From assembly GCA_022457155.1 (NCBI GenBank), contig JAJGOT010000201.1, positions 779,001 through 843,000 on the forward strand: a stretch of DNA of 64,000 bases, read 5' to 3'. This DNA is from Cladopsammia gracilis (Eukaryota; Cnidaria; Anthozoa; Scleractinia; Dendrophylliidae). Under the pieces are notes generated by a model. It saw only the letters and a list, made by a program, of their open reading frames with translations. It ran no database searches and was not told where the DNA came from. Of this stretch, positions 46,658 to 61,200 are shown in pieces; position 1 is the first letter of the stretch, and the number at the start of each line of letters is the position of its first letter. The position numbers and the translations under genes are program-made.

Positions 46658-49600
46658 CTGAAATAAGTTTTTATTATTCATGTAAGTAATTATTGAATAA
46701 GGTGTACAAAGGGTGTTTGAATGTGTCACTTGATATGAATGGTACGGTTACTGTTTCTTTTTTTTTTTGCCAAAGAAACACTCCCCTCTCTCGTTTAAGA
46801 GAGAGCTTTTTAGAACATCCGACAGGTGTGCGGATGGTCATAGGTTCGAATCCTGTCGGGGACTCAGATTGTTTTCTTTGTCGTGAACATTACATCCGAC
46901 CGGTGTACGGAATCATCCGACCGGTGTACGGAATCATCCGACCGGTGAACGGAATCATCTGACCGGTGTACGGAATCATCTGACCGGTGTACGGAATCAT
47001 TCGACCGGTGTACGGAATCATCCGACCGGTGTACGGAATCATCCGACCAGTGTGCGGAAGGTCATAGGTTCGATTCCTGTCGGGGACTCAGATTGTTTTC
47101 TTTGTCGTGAACATTACATCCGACCGGTGTACGGAATCATCCGACCGGTGTACGGAATCATCCGACCGGTGAACGGAATCATCTGACCGGTGTACGGAAT
47201 CATCTGACCGGTGTACGGAATCATCCGACCGGTGTACGGAATCATCCGACCGGTGAACGGAATCATCTGACCGGTGTACGGAATCATCTGACCGGTGTAC
47301 GGAATCATCCGACCGGTGTACGGAATCATCCGACCGGTGAACGGAATCATCTGACCGGTGTACGGAATCATCTGACCGGTGTACGGAATCATCCGACCGG
47401 TGTACGGAATCATCCGACCGGTGTACGGAATCATCTGACCGGTGTACGGAATCATCTGACCGGTGTACGGAATCATCCGACCGGTGTACGGAATCATCCG
47501 ACCGGTGTACGGAATCATCTGACCGGTGTACGGAATCATCTGACCGGTGTACGGAATCATCTGACCGGTGTACGGAATCATCCGACCGGTGTACGGAATC
47601 ATCCGACCAGTGTGCGGAAGGTCATAGGTTCGATTCCTGTCGGGGAATCAGATTTTTCTCTTTGTCCCACGCTCCAGACATGATGAACATTACATCCGAC
47701 CGGTGTACGGAATCATCCGATCGGTGTACGAAATCATCCGACCCGTATACGGAATCATCCGACCAGTGTACGGAATCATCCGATCGTTGTACGGAAGGTC
47801 ATAGGTTCGAATCCTGTCGGGGACTCAGATTTTTTTCTTTGTCCCACGCTCGTGACATCTTTCTTACTCCATTGCCGTGCTTAACATTTACTGCCGGTCT
47901 TTCTTCATTTATCTCTTAAATGTAATTTCAACATTTTAAGATTTAACCCTGTTGTTTCCTTCGCGTCGCTCCAACAATGTTATATTTCTATAAACAGATA
48001 TATTGCGTCGAGGAAGCCCAAAACCACATAAGCCTTTACATTTCTATTTGGGCTTCTCAAATTCATAGATTTTGGCCATTTCGTCTCTTCGTTTTCTATG
48101 TATTTAATCAACTCGAAAGAGTGTTTCATCAGGTATCCAAACTCCTCAAGGTGGGTTAAAAAACTCTGTTGTACGTGATATAATTATCATAAAGTGTCGC
48201 AACGTTTGCTTTTGATTTCTTCAAGAATTATTAATGGTTTGAGAAGCTATATCAAACACTCGAGAGTGTTTCATCAGGTATCCAAACACATCGAAGTCGG
48301 TTAAAAAACTCGGCTGCGCCTCGTTTATTTATTTCAACCGACTTATCGGTGTTTGGAAATCCTGATTAAACACGCTTCCTCATGTTTGATATATTACTTT
48401 CTCGCCGCTTGTTTATCATAGTTTCGTTAATATGCATTCTTTCTGTGAAAACAAAAAATTCGGAAACACTTACTTTAACAAAGAGCCTTTTGAAAGAAGC
48501 TGTTTGTGTACCAGATATCGAATTCGTTATCGTTTAGGCGGTTTAAAATGTAAGCAATGGAAGTATATACCCAGTATATTCCCAGTGTATTTCAAAATCT
48601 TTCGCAACATGGAGGAGAAAAGCTTTGTGTTACGTTTTGGTTCATAATCAGACGCCTCACTGGCCATAACGCTAGCGCATTTCAGAGAAATTAAGTTGCA
48701 TAGAAAAAAATGTCAAACATCTACCATTTTTCCCACAGTAACTTCTGTTGAAACCAAACTTGCTGATGCTGGAGCAACTGCCTTCAGCAGTTCCATGGAA
48801 AAGGAATTTTTCATTAGCACCATTTTTCTGCTCCATCTGCTCCTTTTTTATTATGTATGCGCGGTACAGTCCAGGGTTCTGCACTCTTTCGATCTTAGTG
48901 ATGTTGACAGCGGCGGTTTTACGAATTTCATCTGCTACTTTGTTATACTCGTTTGAGTTGCTGACGGGATCAAGCTGGACTAGGTGAACTTCTTTCACTT
49001 TGCCTGAACTGTCTTTTGGCTGTACACACCAATCATCAGGTAGCGGAACACCTACATGAACAACAACGGTAAACAAAGGACATATTTCTCTATTGAGCTA
49101 TCACAACAGCTGCATTTACAAAAAGTATCACGATTCTCAGATACTTTGGTCTGCTTTTAGACGTCAATACAACTTGGTATTGACGTCTCAAAAACCAGCC
49201 TGTGATTTTTTGAAAATTTTCCGCAGCAATTTATAGGGTTACTCGCGTGGAAAAGCAAAATTTATAATTATCGTCAAAAGAAAGGCAAAAATGTTAATTT
49301 ATTTATCAGGTTTGGCAGTTTAAACGATAATGTCTTCAAAGGAACGCGTACGATCTTTTTTATCGAAAGGTAACGATAAGATGAGTTCTAAAGCTGTTTT
49401 TGTTTGTTTGAGCGGTTTGTTTACATCGAGTCGTGCTATGCGCACGCTAATCACGCAATCATAATTTTGCACAAAGCTTTGGGCCAAAAACAAATTTGCG
49501 CTAATTGCTCATTTTGTCGACATTTGAAACTTTGGAAAACTTCATAAAGATGTTCTACAATTTTTTTTTTAGCCTTTAATGGCGTGAAAAGTCCGTGTTT

Positions 49601-52600
49601 TCGAAACTAATTTTTGCAAAACAAAAATCTGATTACGCGTACACAACGTCGTGTACGACAGCTAATGACCAGTAAGAATGTCAGTTTTGATCAACACAAG
49701 TTGTCTTCAGTTTTGCTTTCTTTCCCCCCGAACAACTGTTTAATCACGATACAAAACTAATTTCGATTTTGAGAGGCAATACTGCATATCTGTATTGCGC
49801 TCCGTCGTTTCTCGACTCCGCCCAATACGGAATAAGTTCTCTTCCAACTGGCCCTCAATATATTGAAGTTTAACAGTCTTAAAATCGAAATTAGTTTTAT
49901 GAATAGCAATAGAACAGGGAAAAAGAGTCGAAGAGCAGATAGCGTGACGTTCGACGAAAAAGCCAACTGTTTTGAAACAAAAGAAAACAACAGTTGGATA
50001 GTACAATAGGTTGCGAACAGTATTCATTAAATATTCATGTAAACGGAACGTCGTTTTATTAACACTACCTCCTCTGTGTTACTTATATTAGCTAAGATTT
50101 TATATTTAAAGGGAAGCCCCATTCTAATTTTTGCCAACCTTATTTTGAATGCAACTTAAATGAACGGTATTTTACCTTTTCCGAGCTCCTTCCTGCTGAC
50201 TTTTCTCTCTTCTCCATCTGGCAGACAGGTTTCCTTCATGTCTTTGAAGACAATCTCACATTGGGCATCATCGATGGAGACTAGAACGGACTTTTGGCCA
50301 TCATTATACGCGTTCTCTATTTGGAAGTTAATCCTCGGGTCATAGGGCTCCCACCCCTCATCACCATCATCATCATAAAAGTACCACTGGGTGTTCTTGC
50401 ACAGAAGCTCCTCGATACCTCTGCTGTGCTCTTCTTCTATGTGTTCGTTCAGGATTTCGTGAATGGTGGTGGCAACATCTAGCACGTCTTCTGTATCACC
50501 TCTTATGGATATGCGACCAACGTACTCTTCTATCTTGACATTGACGTCATAATGTACTTCCAAATTTTTAATTTTTTTTTTCTGTTTGTTGGAAAGCTCG
50601 CTAATGGCATCACGCTCAATAACTTTGGTGGTGCAGTTATCAGCCAAATCTTTGTGTATTTCCTCGACAGCTTTCTTGATGTCTTTCTTGTTGCCTGCAA
50701 AAATTTCTAAGTAGCTGCCATCTTTTTCACTCCCACTTTTCTTAGACGCTGTGGGAAGTGAAGATGGTGAGGCACTTTTTCCAAATCCAAACCATCCAGC
50801 AACCCTGGACAAGAACCCTGGTCCACCCTCCGTCGAAGAGACGCATGCTTCCATTGCACTGTGGAAGTCCTGAAACATGTGGCGTTGGTAAATAACAATT
50901 CGAATGAAATGGAGTGAGGTCGGTTGTTCTTGAGCAAATTTGGCAATTGCAGCTAACATCTCTTGAGCTGCGTTTTTTACACCTATCATGACATTTCCAG
51001 TTCCAACAGCTGGAAAAGATATTGAGGTCAACCCTCGTGAATCAGCGGCTTTTAGACAATTCACGATGCAATCTTTAATGGAGGCCATGTTCATTTTGTC
51101 TGGAACCATGTGGTAAATCTTTCTAGCTTTTAGTTTTCCTGCTCCGGTCACTGCAATAGCACCTGCTGCCTGGTTCCCCAGGGAAGAGCATTCTGCTTGA
51201 ATACTAGGCCCCCCGGCAGTAAGGATCGCCTCACCCACACCGCCGCCAAATGCAACATTTAACTCTTTGTTTGACAATGTAGCGATCGCGTCAGTTACCT
51301 CTTTGGTGATGTCGCCAGTCTCTGCTTGAACAGTAACATTACCAATGACGATTTCAGGTTTTAAGGGATCTAATTCTTCTAGCACCATATCAAATGCATC
51401 ATCCTCACAGGATGAGTCCTCAGGATCAGACATTTTGGATGCCGCCCCGCGCGATCTATGACGCTTTTTGTTTCCACTTTCCACCGTTGTCTTGGGATGG
51501 CTTCCTTTGCGACTTTGGAGTTCCGTCTGAAATGCTTGAACTGAAGACAAGTCTTTGTCATATACCACCAAGTGGACCTCTTTTACGCAGCTACTTGGAT
51601 TATTCTTACTGAATGACAGCACCTCATCGAAGGAAGAAGCAGCCACCCGATTGTGAGGAAACTGAAGATTTCCAGTTCCGATGGCAGGTATGGCGATACT
51701 TGAAAGGCTTCGCTTCTGGGCTTCGTCCAAGCTTTTCTTTATGATGTCACGTAATACCTGAAAATGACAGATATTTTATAAATTTGCGATGCGAGAGACT
51801 GCCAGTGGAAATCTGTCTAAATGTATTTTTTTATCAGACGATGTTCGAGTGTTGGGATCAATGCAGGCCATATAAGTTTACGGAACAAAATATATAGGAG
51901 GCTTTTAAGTGGTGTAAGTGGCATGTTAAAGAAACATATGAGAGTATGTTTTGATAACTAAGATGATGATTTAAAACAAACGAAAACTGCAGTTACGAGA
52001 GTAAGATTATTGAACATTGATTGAACATTGATAGATTTTTGCGAAAATCTGGCAAGCCAAAAACAATGTTCCACCAGTATATCGCCAAGGTCATAAACAG
52101 CGAGCACCCACCACTACCAGAGGAAATCAGACGGATGGCGCAGGATAGGAAACAGTGGAGAAGGATCGTGGCCGACTGCCTTGCAGCCGGCTGAGTGAAG
52201 TGAGTGTGATTTTTCTACCTTTTCGCCTTTTCCATTTTCCCAGCCAGCACATGAAGTGTGGAAGACATGTCTGCACCCCAGGTTTCCTCCGCTTGTAACG
52301 ACAATTTCACCAGTCTGTACTTGTCCAATCGCTTTACATTCCTGCTGTAATTTCGGGCCAGCAGCATCACTCAGAGCTTTAGCACTTGCGTTTCTACTGA
52401 GGTCTAGGTCTGATGACGTGGAATTAACGATCGCATCAACCTGGGAAGCACCATCAAATATATTTAATTTAAATTCCTCCCTATCTATTATATTCTTGTT
52501 ACGTGATAGTTATATGATAGAAAGGTATTTTCGTTTCTAATCCATTGATTAGCTTAGCTTTGGTTTATTTGGTATGGAGGTACTAGGAGTATTGTAACTA

Positions 52601-55600
52601 CACCTGGAAGGGAAGCATATTACACTCTGGGTTTTTTTGGGGCGATTTCCGGCCACGGTTAAACTACTTTTTACGTTTTGATGCTCTGACCATGGAACTT
52701 TACCACAATATAACTCTTTGCCGCCAAACTTGTGACGTCATTTTCCTGCCAAAAATACTAAAATTTGAAAATCGAAAACGGTAACTTTTTAGAAAATGGA
52801 GAGAGTTATATTGTGGCAAAGTTCCATGCTCAGAGCATCAAAACATAAAAAAGTAGTTTAACCGTGGCCGGAAATCGCCCAAAAGAAACCCAGCGTGTAA
52901 GTACAGGGTTAACACCGGCATTCTTAGGTTTGCCGTTTCCACCTGGGAGGAGAGGTAATAAGGGGGATTGTAGTTGAATTTTAATGATGTAGGAATTCTC
53001 AACCCCTGTCGCTTGGCTCCCGGAAAATTCCGGACACGCGTGTCTGTCCGCGTGGACGGATCCCGGAATATTCCGGATTTCCGAACACCTTCGTTTCTCT
53101 GATATGTAAGCTCGGCAAACCTCGGGCTAGAGTAGGCACTTTGTTGTGCTGATTCAGGGATGATAAACAAAACACCCGACAGAGATCGGAAGACCCGAAG
53201 ATAATAATATACATAATTAGCATAAAATAGTTAACGTTTCCCGTAGGTTTAGAAAAACAAGATGACGGCTAATATGGTGTTTAATTTGTTGACGAAGGAA
53301 CTATTGACGTTGTAGGGTGTTGCTGCACAGGTGACTCTATGTAGCTGATGAACAGTCGTGTTTTCCCGTCACCATGTTTAATTAAAAAAAGTCAGTTTCA
53401 GGGATTGTTTTCTGATCTTGATGTCAGCATGATAAGGGTTAAAGAAGGGGTGAACAAAGAAATATCATGTATATACATGCAAGAGCACTTCAGATCGATG
53501 CTGTCTATATCGGTGCCCATCTTAAGGTAATTATTAACTTGGAATTTTGATTTTAAATCTTCATTCAATCTTCGATATTTTCTTTTTACTATTTCACAAT
53601 CATTCAAAGCCACCACTCCCACTTATTTACTATAAAAAGTGTCCAGAAGGCATATAGCACAGACTAAGAAAAAACATTTATCTACTTAAAATGAACCACT
53701 TATAAACATATGTGGAGGTCCATTAATTGTCTTAAACCGCGATCTAAATGGTTTAACGGTATGTGTATTAAAACTTACCTCTTCACGAGTCATATCGCCA
53801 GGCACAAGAACCAATTTCAAACCTTCCGGTGTCATGATATAATTTGGACCATCTGATGTAGGCGATACGCCTGATACAGACGACGGAGTAGAGGTAGGCG
53901 ACGGAGTAGGGGTAGGCGACGGAGCAGGGGCTCTCTTTTTTCTTCCTTTGCCTTTTCCTTTGCCAGCTACTGATGCTTCTTTTCCTTTCGAAGAATCTTG
54001 AAAATTGGGATCTTGCCCGAACCTGGCAGTCATCTCAGCAATAAAGGCTTTCACAACCGCATCGTCGGTGCTGGTAAACTGAATCTCAGACAGACGACAG
54101 CCAGGATTATCTTCACAAAACTCTAGTGCTGCTTCGATCATAATGTTAGCGCACAAGTCACGTGGAAATTCAAAGGCGCCTGTGCTTATAGCAGGGAGCG
54201 CTATAGACCTGAAGTTACTTGCAGCGTCTAATGCATTGGACACTGCATAGCGCAGCAACTTCTCTTCTTTTGGAGTTTTGCCCATTTGTTTTTGTTGAGT
54301 TGCTTCCTTTCTCCAAAATGGCCCGACAGCATGAACGACTCTCTTGAAGGGCATCTGTCCGGCTGAAGTAACGACAACTTGTCCCTCCAAAATGGATCCG
54401 TGTTCGATTATATATTTATCACACTCGTCCTGGATGGTTTCTCCGCCGGCGTCAACTATGGCTTTGGAGACACCACTCGAGTGCTTGAGTTTAGTATTGG
54501 CTGCATTAACAATAACATCAACGTTACGATCGCAGATGCTGTCCTTAAACACCGTGATGGTTTTACCTTCTGGAGTCAGGAAACTACATTCGCACTCTTT
54601 TTTCACTTTCTTTGTGATTTCTTTTCCTTTTTCGGTTACGTTCCTTAAGGAAGCAACTTTCTCGGCATTAAAGTGCTCGATTACACACTTGTTTTCGTTT
54701 TCTAGCAGGGCCAACATTTTTACCCCCTTGCTTCGATTAAGTGCTTTTCGCATTCCTGGTTTGTTGACTGGAACTTTCTTAGTTTCAACAGTGGAGGCCA
54801 GATCATGAATCATCTTCTTGCCCTTTTCAACCCCATCGGTCGTCCCAGTGACAATGACATCCTCCTCGTCATCACCCGCTACTCCCTTAATAAGCGTGGA
54901 GTACTTGTTCAATTCTTCTTGTATTTGACAAAGCTTCTGTTCTCGGAACTTTGCTAGAAACCGTCTGCAGCCCCTCTGAAGTTTCACTACTTCGCTGACA
55001 ATTGTATTTTCGTTCAAGAAGCGCTTGACATTTTTCAATGCGGATGTAACATCCTGCTTTCTCCCCGCTAGGCATAATTTCTTGCTGTTTGGATCGAATT
55101 TGATGGCTAAAATGGCATTTGTGGTGCTTTCATCTCTAAACTGGCGCCATTTCTCACTTTTCTCCAACTGGACCTGACCATCATCTAAGAGAAGGCTTTC
55201 TTCGACAATGATCGTTTTCACTAAATTCGAAGCTTTGTGAGCAGAGTCAGAGTTCATCCCCATGACGACAGCAGTGCCTGTGAACTCGTCTTCTTCGTCT
55301 TCTTCAGCATCGGAGATGAGGAGAGCTTGTAAATTGTTGGCTGTGAATTGGTTCTTCATGAATGACTGACAAGCTCTGCTCCTTAGTATCCCAACAGCAT
55401 TCTGAGACATTTTAAACTTTACCACCTTTATGTTTGCAATTGCTTGCCATACATCTGCAGCTGCTTTATGAACGGCTTCAGGAGGACCTCGGATATGGAC
55501 TTGAGCTTTGTCGGGAATTATGTCTACTTCTGTGTTTTGGTATTGGACTTCGAGTTCTTTGTCAAAGTCTAGATCACTCAAGAAATTCAGCCGGTCACGA

Positions 55601-56741
55601 GGAATATCTTTGACAATTTTTGTTGTTTTAGATGCCTCAAGTGCTAGTTGACTTTTAATCGCCGACTCCAGCTCATTCCATTCTTCAACTAAACCCTCCA
55701 CATCTTGCTTCATTCCAGTTAAGACAATTTCGCGCTGTTCATTCAGATGCTGAATTTTCAAGTTTTTCTTTACGGAACTGCCATTTTCCTTGAAATGTTC
55801 CACAGCAGCTTGCCAAGTATCTGGGCTGACACGCGTAGTTTTTGTCTGAAACTCACTGATGAAAGAAGTAATTGTCTTGAAAGCGTCTTCAAACCGATCC
55901 TTGTCTGTTGATTTTGTATCCACAACTGCGACAGTGATATTGTTGGATCTATTTTCCCAGGTTATCTTAACACCATGTTTTTCCTGGAAGTGCGTCAAAT
56001 CAGCTTCGCGCCGCTCCAAAATAAACAGCTTGACTTGAGCGTCTACGGGGATTTGTTTCTCTAGCTTACATTCATCAGGTGGAGAGATTGGCTTAGCAAG
56101 GACTGGCCTGTGAAGTCGTAGTTCCAACCGTGCTCCGTTGAGAGAGTGACTTTTTGCCATAACTTTGCTAACAACTGCCAAAGAAAGACGAATGAAGCGA
56201 CGGATTATTACGTGCTACAAAACAGCTGGTAACAGGAAAAACAAATTTCCCAAGCTCCAGAAATAGTTAGTTGCCTTCTTGAGGTGATTCCCTAATATTG
56301 CATCGCGGATCATTACAGCGCATAATATATTGCATCATTACAATACAACAATACAATACAATACAATACAATACAATACAATACAATACAATACAATACA
56401 ATACAATACAATACAATACAATACAATACAATACAATACAATACAATACAATACAATACAATACAATACAATACAATACAATACAATACAATACAATACA
56501 ATACAATACAATACAATACAATACAATACAATACAATACAATACAATACAATACAATACAATACAATACTTTATTTAACGTGGAAGGTACACTTAGCTGT
56601 AAAGCTAGTTTTCAGGTACTCCACAACATAAGCTAGATAAAACTAAGAACAAACAGAAATTACAGCGATTGAAAATTCTGGCCTTGCACGAGCCTGCGTG
56701 TATTCGTAACTAAGATGTTTTACTTTGAGGATTCAGTTCGC

Positions 56742-56804
<63 letters not shown>

Positions 56805-57268
56805 GTAAATGGTTGTTTTCTCCCAAACGAGCATGGTGACCTATCTTTCTTATCCCTTATATTTAAAGAAAATGCTACTCTCCTTACACGCCTCTGTAAC
56901 AAACCCGGTGGATTCTATATCCTCACCAGGTTTCGTAAAAACGCCACCAGGCGGGCCAATGTTTTCACCGGGTCGGCTAATTTTGCACCGTTTTTTTTTT
57001 TTAATTGTCTACCAGGTTTATTCAATAATTAACCTACCGTACTACCACTACCACTACCACTACCACTACCACTACCACTACCACTACCACTACCACTACC
57101 ACTACCACTACCACTACCACTACCACTACCACTACCACTACCACTACCACTACCACTACCACTACCACTACCACTATTAGTTTTGTTTTGTTATTAATTG
57201 CTATAAATATGCTTTTGCAATACTGTAAAATCTTGCGGTCATGCAAAAAAGCAATTTTACTACTACTT

Positions 57269-57357
<89 letters not shown>

Positions 57358-57460
57358 GCTACTGCTACTGCTACTGCTACTGCTACTGCTACTGCTACTG
57401 CTACTGCTACTGCTACTGCTACTGCTACTGCTACTGCTACTGCTACTGCTACTGCTACTG

Positions 57461-57495
<35 letters not shown>

Positions 57496-58148
57496 GATTG
57501 CAGTAGGCCGATATCAAACCGATCATATGCCCAGAGAAACTAGATTACGCCCATTGTGTAAATCAAATCAAGTAGAAAATGAAATTCATTTCTTGTTGCA
57601 ATGTAGCAAATACTCTCTGCAGAGGCAGACATTCTTAAATCGAATCAATGAAATAATACCTGACATCGAATGGAAATCAACCTCAGAAAGTATAAAACTT
57701 CTCATGAACTCTAACGAATATCATGTGAATAAGCTAATAATGAAGTTTATTTCCTTGTGTATGAATATACGTGATACATTGTTATTATCAAGTGAAAGCG
57801 ACATTAGCATAATATTAGATAGACTGCGAGCAGCCCCCTTTTCCGCTAAAGTCAGTAGGGACGAACGCAAAAAAACATAGCGTGATGAGCGAGCCGCGAG
57901 CAGCGCGGGCACCGCTTTTTCTCGCTCGCGGTGCCCGCGCTACTCGCGGCTCGCGGCTTCGCCGCTCGCCGCTCGCTCATCACGCTATGGTTTTTTTTTT
58001 GCGTTCGTCCCTACTGACTTTAGCTGAAAAAGAGAGACTGCTCGCAGTCTAAATATTAGAGTGCTATTAGTCTTGTTTTGTTATTAATTGCTATAAATAT
58101 GCTTTTGCATTACTGTAAAATCTTGCGGTCATGCAAATAAAGCAATTT

Positions 58149-58225
<77 letters not shown>

Positions 58226-61200
58226 ATTTTCCACCGTCAAAGGTAAAAAAATATTCAGTTATCTAAACCTTATTCTTTGACAGATAGCCACTGCGTTAGC
58301 AGGCGCGTAGCTAGGGTTTCAGAAGGGGTGTGGGGGTAAATGCAGCGAGCGCCGGAGGCGCGAGCTTCTAGGGAAGTCTGGGGGCATGCCCCCCCCCCCC
58401 CCCCGACATTTTTTTAAAACTAAAGGCTCGAAAATGCTATTTTCAGCATTCTCCACGAGATATTTCGTCAAAAAATCAATCTCGATCAAGTGTAAAATGA
58501 CAGGTATTTTTAGTGCTTACAGATAGATTTTGTTAGCTTGATATTTACATATAATACTTGATACATATATCCTGGCCTAACTTAAGTCCCATTCACACCA
58601 ACGGTTAAACATGTTTATATGTTGTTTAGTTTAACAACGTTATTAGCCTCTATCGTGAACGTTTTTAAATGTATACGATTCAAACGACATTGAATGGTAA
58701 TAAAAGTCAATAAAGTTTCTTTTAGTAAAGATTTCACTCCAAATATCACGGGAGGATATAAGGCATTTTTCTAAACCTGTTTTATTAATAAACTAAACAA
58801 CATTTAAACATGTTTAAGCGTCGGTGTGAATGGGGTATTAACTTAACTTCACCTAACCAGTCCTCCCGGTTACGCCGTCCCTGTACTGAAGGTAGCCTTA
58901 AGCTAGAGGTCAATACATGCTGAACACGTATCACTAATAAATAATTAATGCGACACTGAACACGTATCAGTATCGTTTTCGGATATTATATTCATAGTCG
59001 GTACTACTATCGTCCGAAAAATCAGACAAGGACGAAGATCTATCCTTCTCAGAGCTAGTGTCCGCCATCTTTGACTCGTCGGTATGTTCAGTAGTTGTAG
59101 TGTCACGTGTTTACAATTCGGCATTCTGTTGGTTATAAAATGTCAGGGTTTCCCTCTATTTACGGTCTTGTTGTGGTATGGGACAGACGCCTTTCCGCTC
59201 TGCAGTGTTCTTTTTCTTTTTCTTTTTCTTTTTTACAATCGGTTTCTAATTCTTTTTTGTCGATGTTGCTGTTTTGCATTTTTCAAACAAACAAAAATAA
59301 AAATAATACGCCGGATATGTAAGTCACACCAGGGAAGCAGAAAAATAGCCGGGTTAAAATCAAAATTGTCACCAGGTACCAGGGAGGCTAAACTTTCAAT
59401 GGGTGGAAGGAAAAAAGTCCACTGGGTCGGGTTTCACCAGGTCTGTTACAGAGGGGTGTCTCCTTGAAACATCCAAATTTTAAAAAAAATTTCATTATCC
59501 GATTTTGAAATATTCTCTTGGAAGCACTTTTACAATCTAGTTTTAGGCGTTTTACTGGGAGCGTGCAGATACTGAAATTGCGCTATTATTTCATTTATTT
59601 AGTTTTTATTTTTCGGTAACTTTAAGGCATTATACTGTAACAAATTATTGTTCTGCTATGATAAGAATAATACCAAAATTTCATTGCTAGTTAACTTACT
59701 GGAAATAATGGTTGCCTCTCGCTCAAGGTTAGGATTTTCAATGTTGCCGTAACAAGCTGGCAAATTAGTTATATGCTAAAGCCTTTGCAAAGTTAAAAAA
59801 AATCATTATAACTTCTTGTTCGATGGAATAACCTTAACGGGACAATACATACCTTGTGGATCTTCGAAGCAGACCAACGCCCAGCCTTCTTTTATATTGA
59901 GTTCTATGTTATTAACATCACCGCCACCGTTCTTGGGATTGTCAAAGTAGTAAAAAACAGCATCTCTTGTTGTGTTCTCCCTATTTAGGCCCGTCACTTG
60001 CACACAATGACAAACAGACACTTTCTCTATTAGCAGCATTTTGCCATCCAGTTTTCGCTTTGCAGCCTTCTTTGTAATGGCTTCGTAATCTGCATGCATG
60101 AGAAAAAGAGAGGTCATCGGCTAAACTATAGATAATAATGCATAATCTTGTATTGGCCTCTAACTCGGCGAAGAGGCTCTCTTGCAGTGCTTTAATGGTA
60201 AGCTCGAAAATGCTCTAGGCGACGTCTGGTCTGAATATACCTTTCATGAAGTTGTATGTGTGATTTCTGATTCAGAACATGAAATCAGTAATAAAACATA
60301 TTTCTGATGTCAGAGGGTAAAAAACAACGAAAAAAAAGTAACCGAACGTAGTCAGCCACAATAGGGAGTTTAGATTTCAGTACGAGTAAGAGATTGAGTA
60401 CGAATACAACTTTTGAATTTAAAGCCAAAGCCAGCCACGTCCCCAGAATTGTCGGTCCTTCCTGCCGCTGATAAGAAGATTCTAGGTATGAAACTGGTGT
60501 GATAAAAGTTTATCTAGAGAACGCGAACTAAGTTTGAAAAGTCGTGCTCGTACTCAATCTCGTCCTCGTAGTCCGATCTAAAGTTCCCTAATAATGGAAG
60601 GACGAAGGTCGAGTGATCCGAACGAAATAGGCAATTTTCAAATTTTTTTATCATCTTTTCATAGCTTCTTCTCTGATTTTGATAAGTTGCGAGTTCAAAG
60701 ATATAATATATACTATTAAAATGCAAGCGATAAGCCTTATTTTATTTAGTCAAACTCCTTCCGGTAATACATGGCCAGTTGAGCCTCTGTTGCATGCTAC
60801 CGTTGCCGTTGCCATTTAATAAGAATTCCTTTGGGAGAAATCTTTTGAGTCTTATAGTGTATGCCCGACAACTGTTTATTTCAATAATGTGCTGGGTATT
60901 TATCAAATTCTCGCTCTAAGGAATTAACATAACAAAATTTACTTACCATATGTTTCACTGAATATTACCAGTGCAGAGCCCTGCTCTCCAAATTCTACAT
61001 CTGATACTTCCAATCCACTCATTATTTCCATGTAAGACGCCAGGCCATCCTTGGTTGTTTTTTCACTCAGACCTTTCACAAGAAGTTTTGTAGTATCAAT
61101 GGGTAGTTTCTTGACGGGTTTTCTGAGTGTGACCTTCAGTTCTGCATTGTCGAGAACAAGATTTCCTTTGTTCACACTTCCTTGTGCACCTTTAGAATAA

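Larger units (their letters stand above)
56887..59458. mobile_element. Composite hAT-like element in the large intron
   Basis: The ends CAC(G/C)CCTCTGTAACA are inverted, followed by ACC(C/T)GGTG blocks. The flanks TCTCCTTA (56879-56886) and TCTCCTTG (59459-59466) form a 7/8-matching 8-bp duplication. The 2.57 kb interior holds LINE sequence, microsatellites and two further nested elements. A short minus-strand frame at 59068-58967 (MADTSSEKDRSS ... DFSDDSSTDYEY) could be the leftover start of its transposase. Confidence 0.55.

Noticed and set aside
47114..47602. 162-codon open frame of MIPYTG(R/Q) repeats
   Set aside because: It is the consequence of a 21-bp (7-codon) minisatellite inside an intron; no start context or conservation supports a protein.
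48117..48290. Hammerhead cores at CTGATGA motifs near 48130 and 48265
   Set aside because: No GAAA box follows in the right position; the motifs belong to a foldback hairpin.
56158..56160. ATG at 56160 as the start of the PARP14-like protein
   Set aside because: A phase-1 acceptor lies just upstream, and the preceding exons complete an RRM across the junction.
56267..56636. YCIVL and QYNTI repeat frames
   Set aside because: Translations of the (ATACA)n microsatellite on both strands.
57188..57880. 230-codon frame with a long poly-leucine run
   Set aside because: The run is a CTA/CTG microsatellite; only the C-terminal part is meaningful, as LINE-derived sequence.
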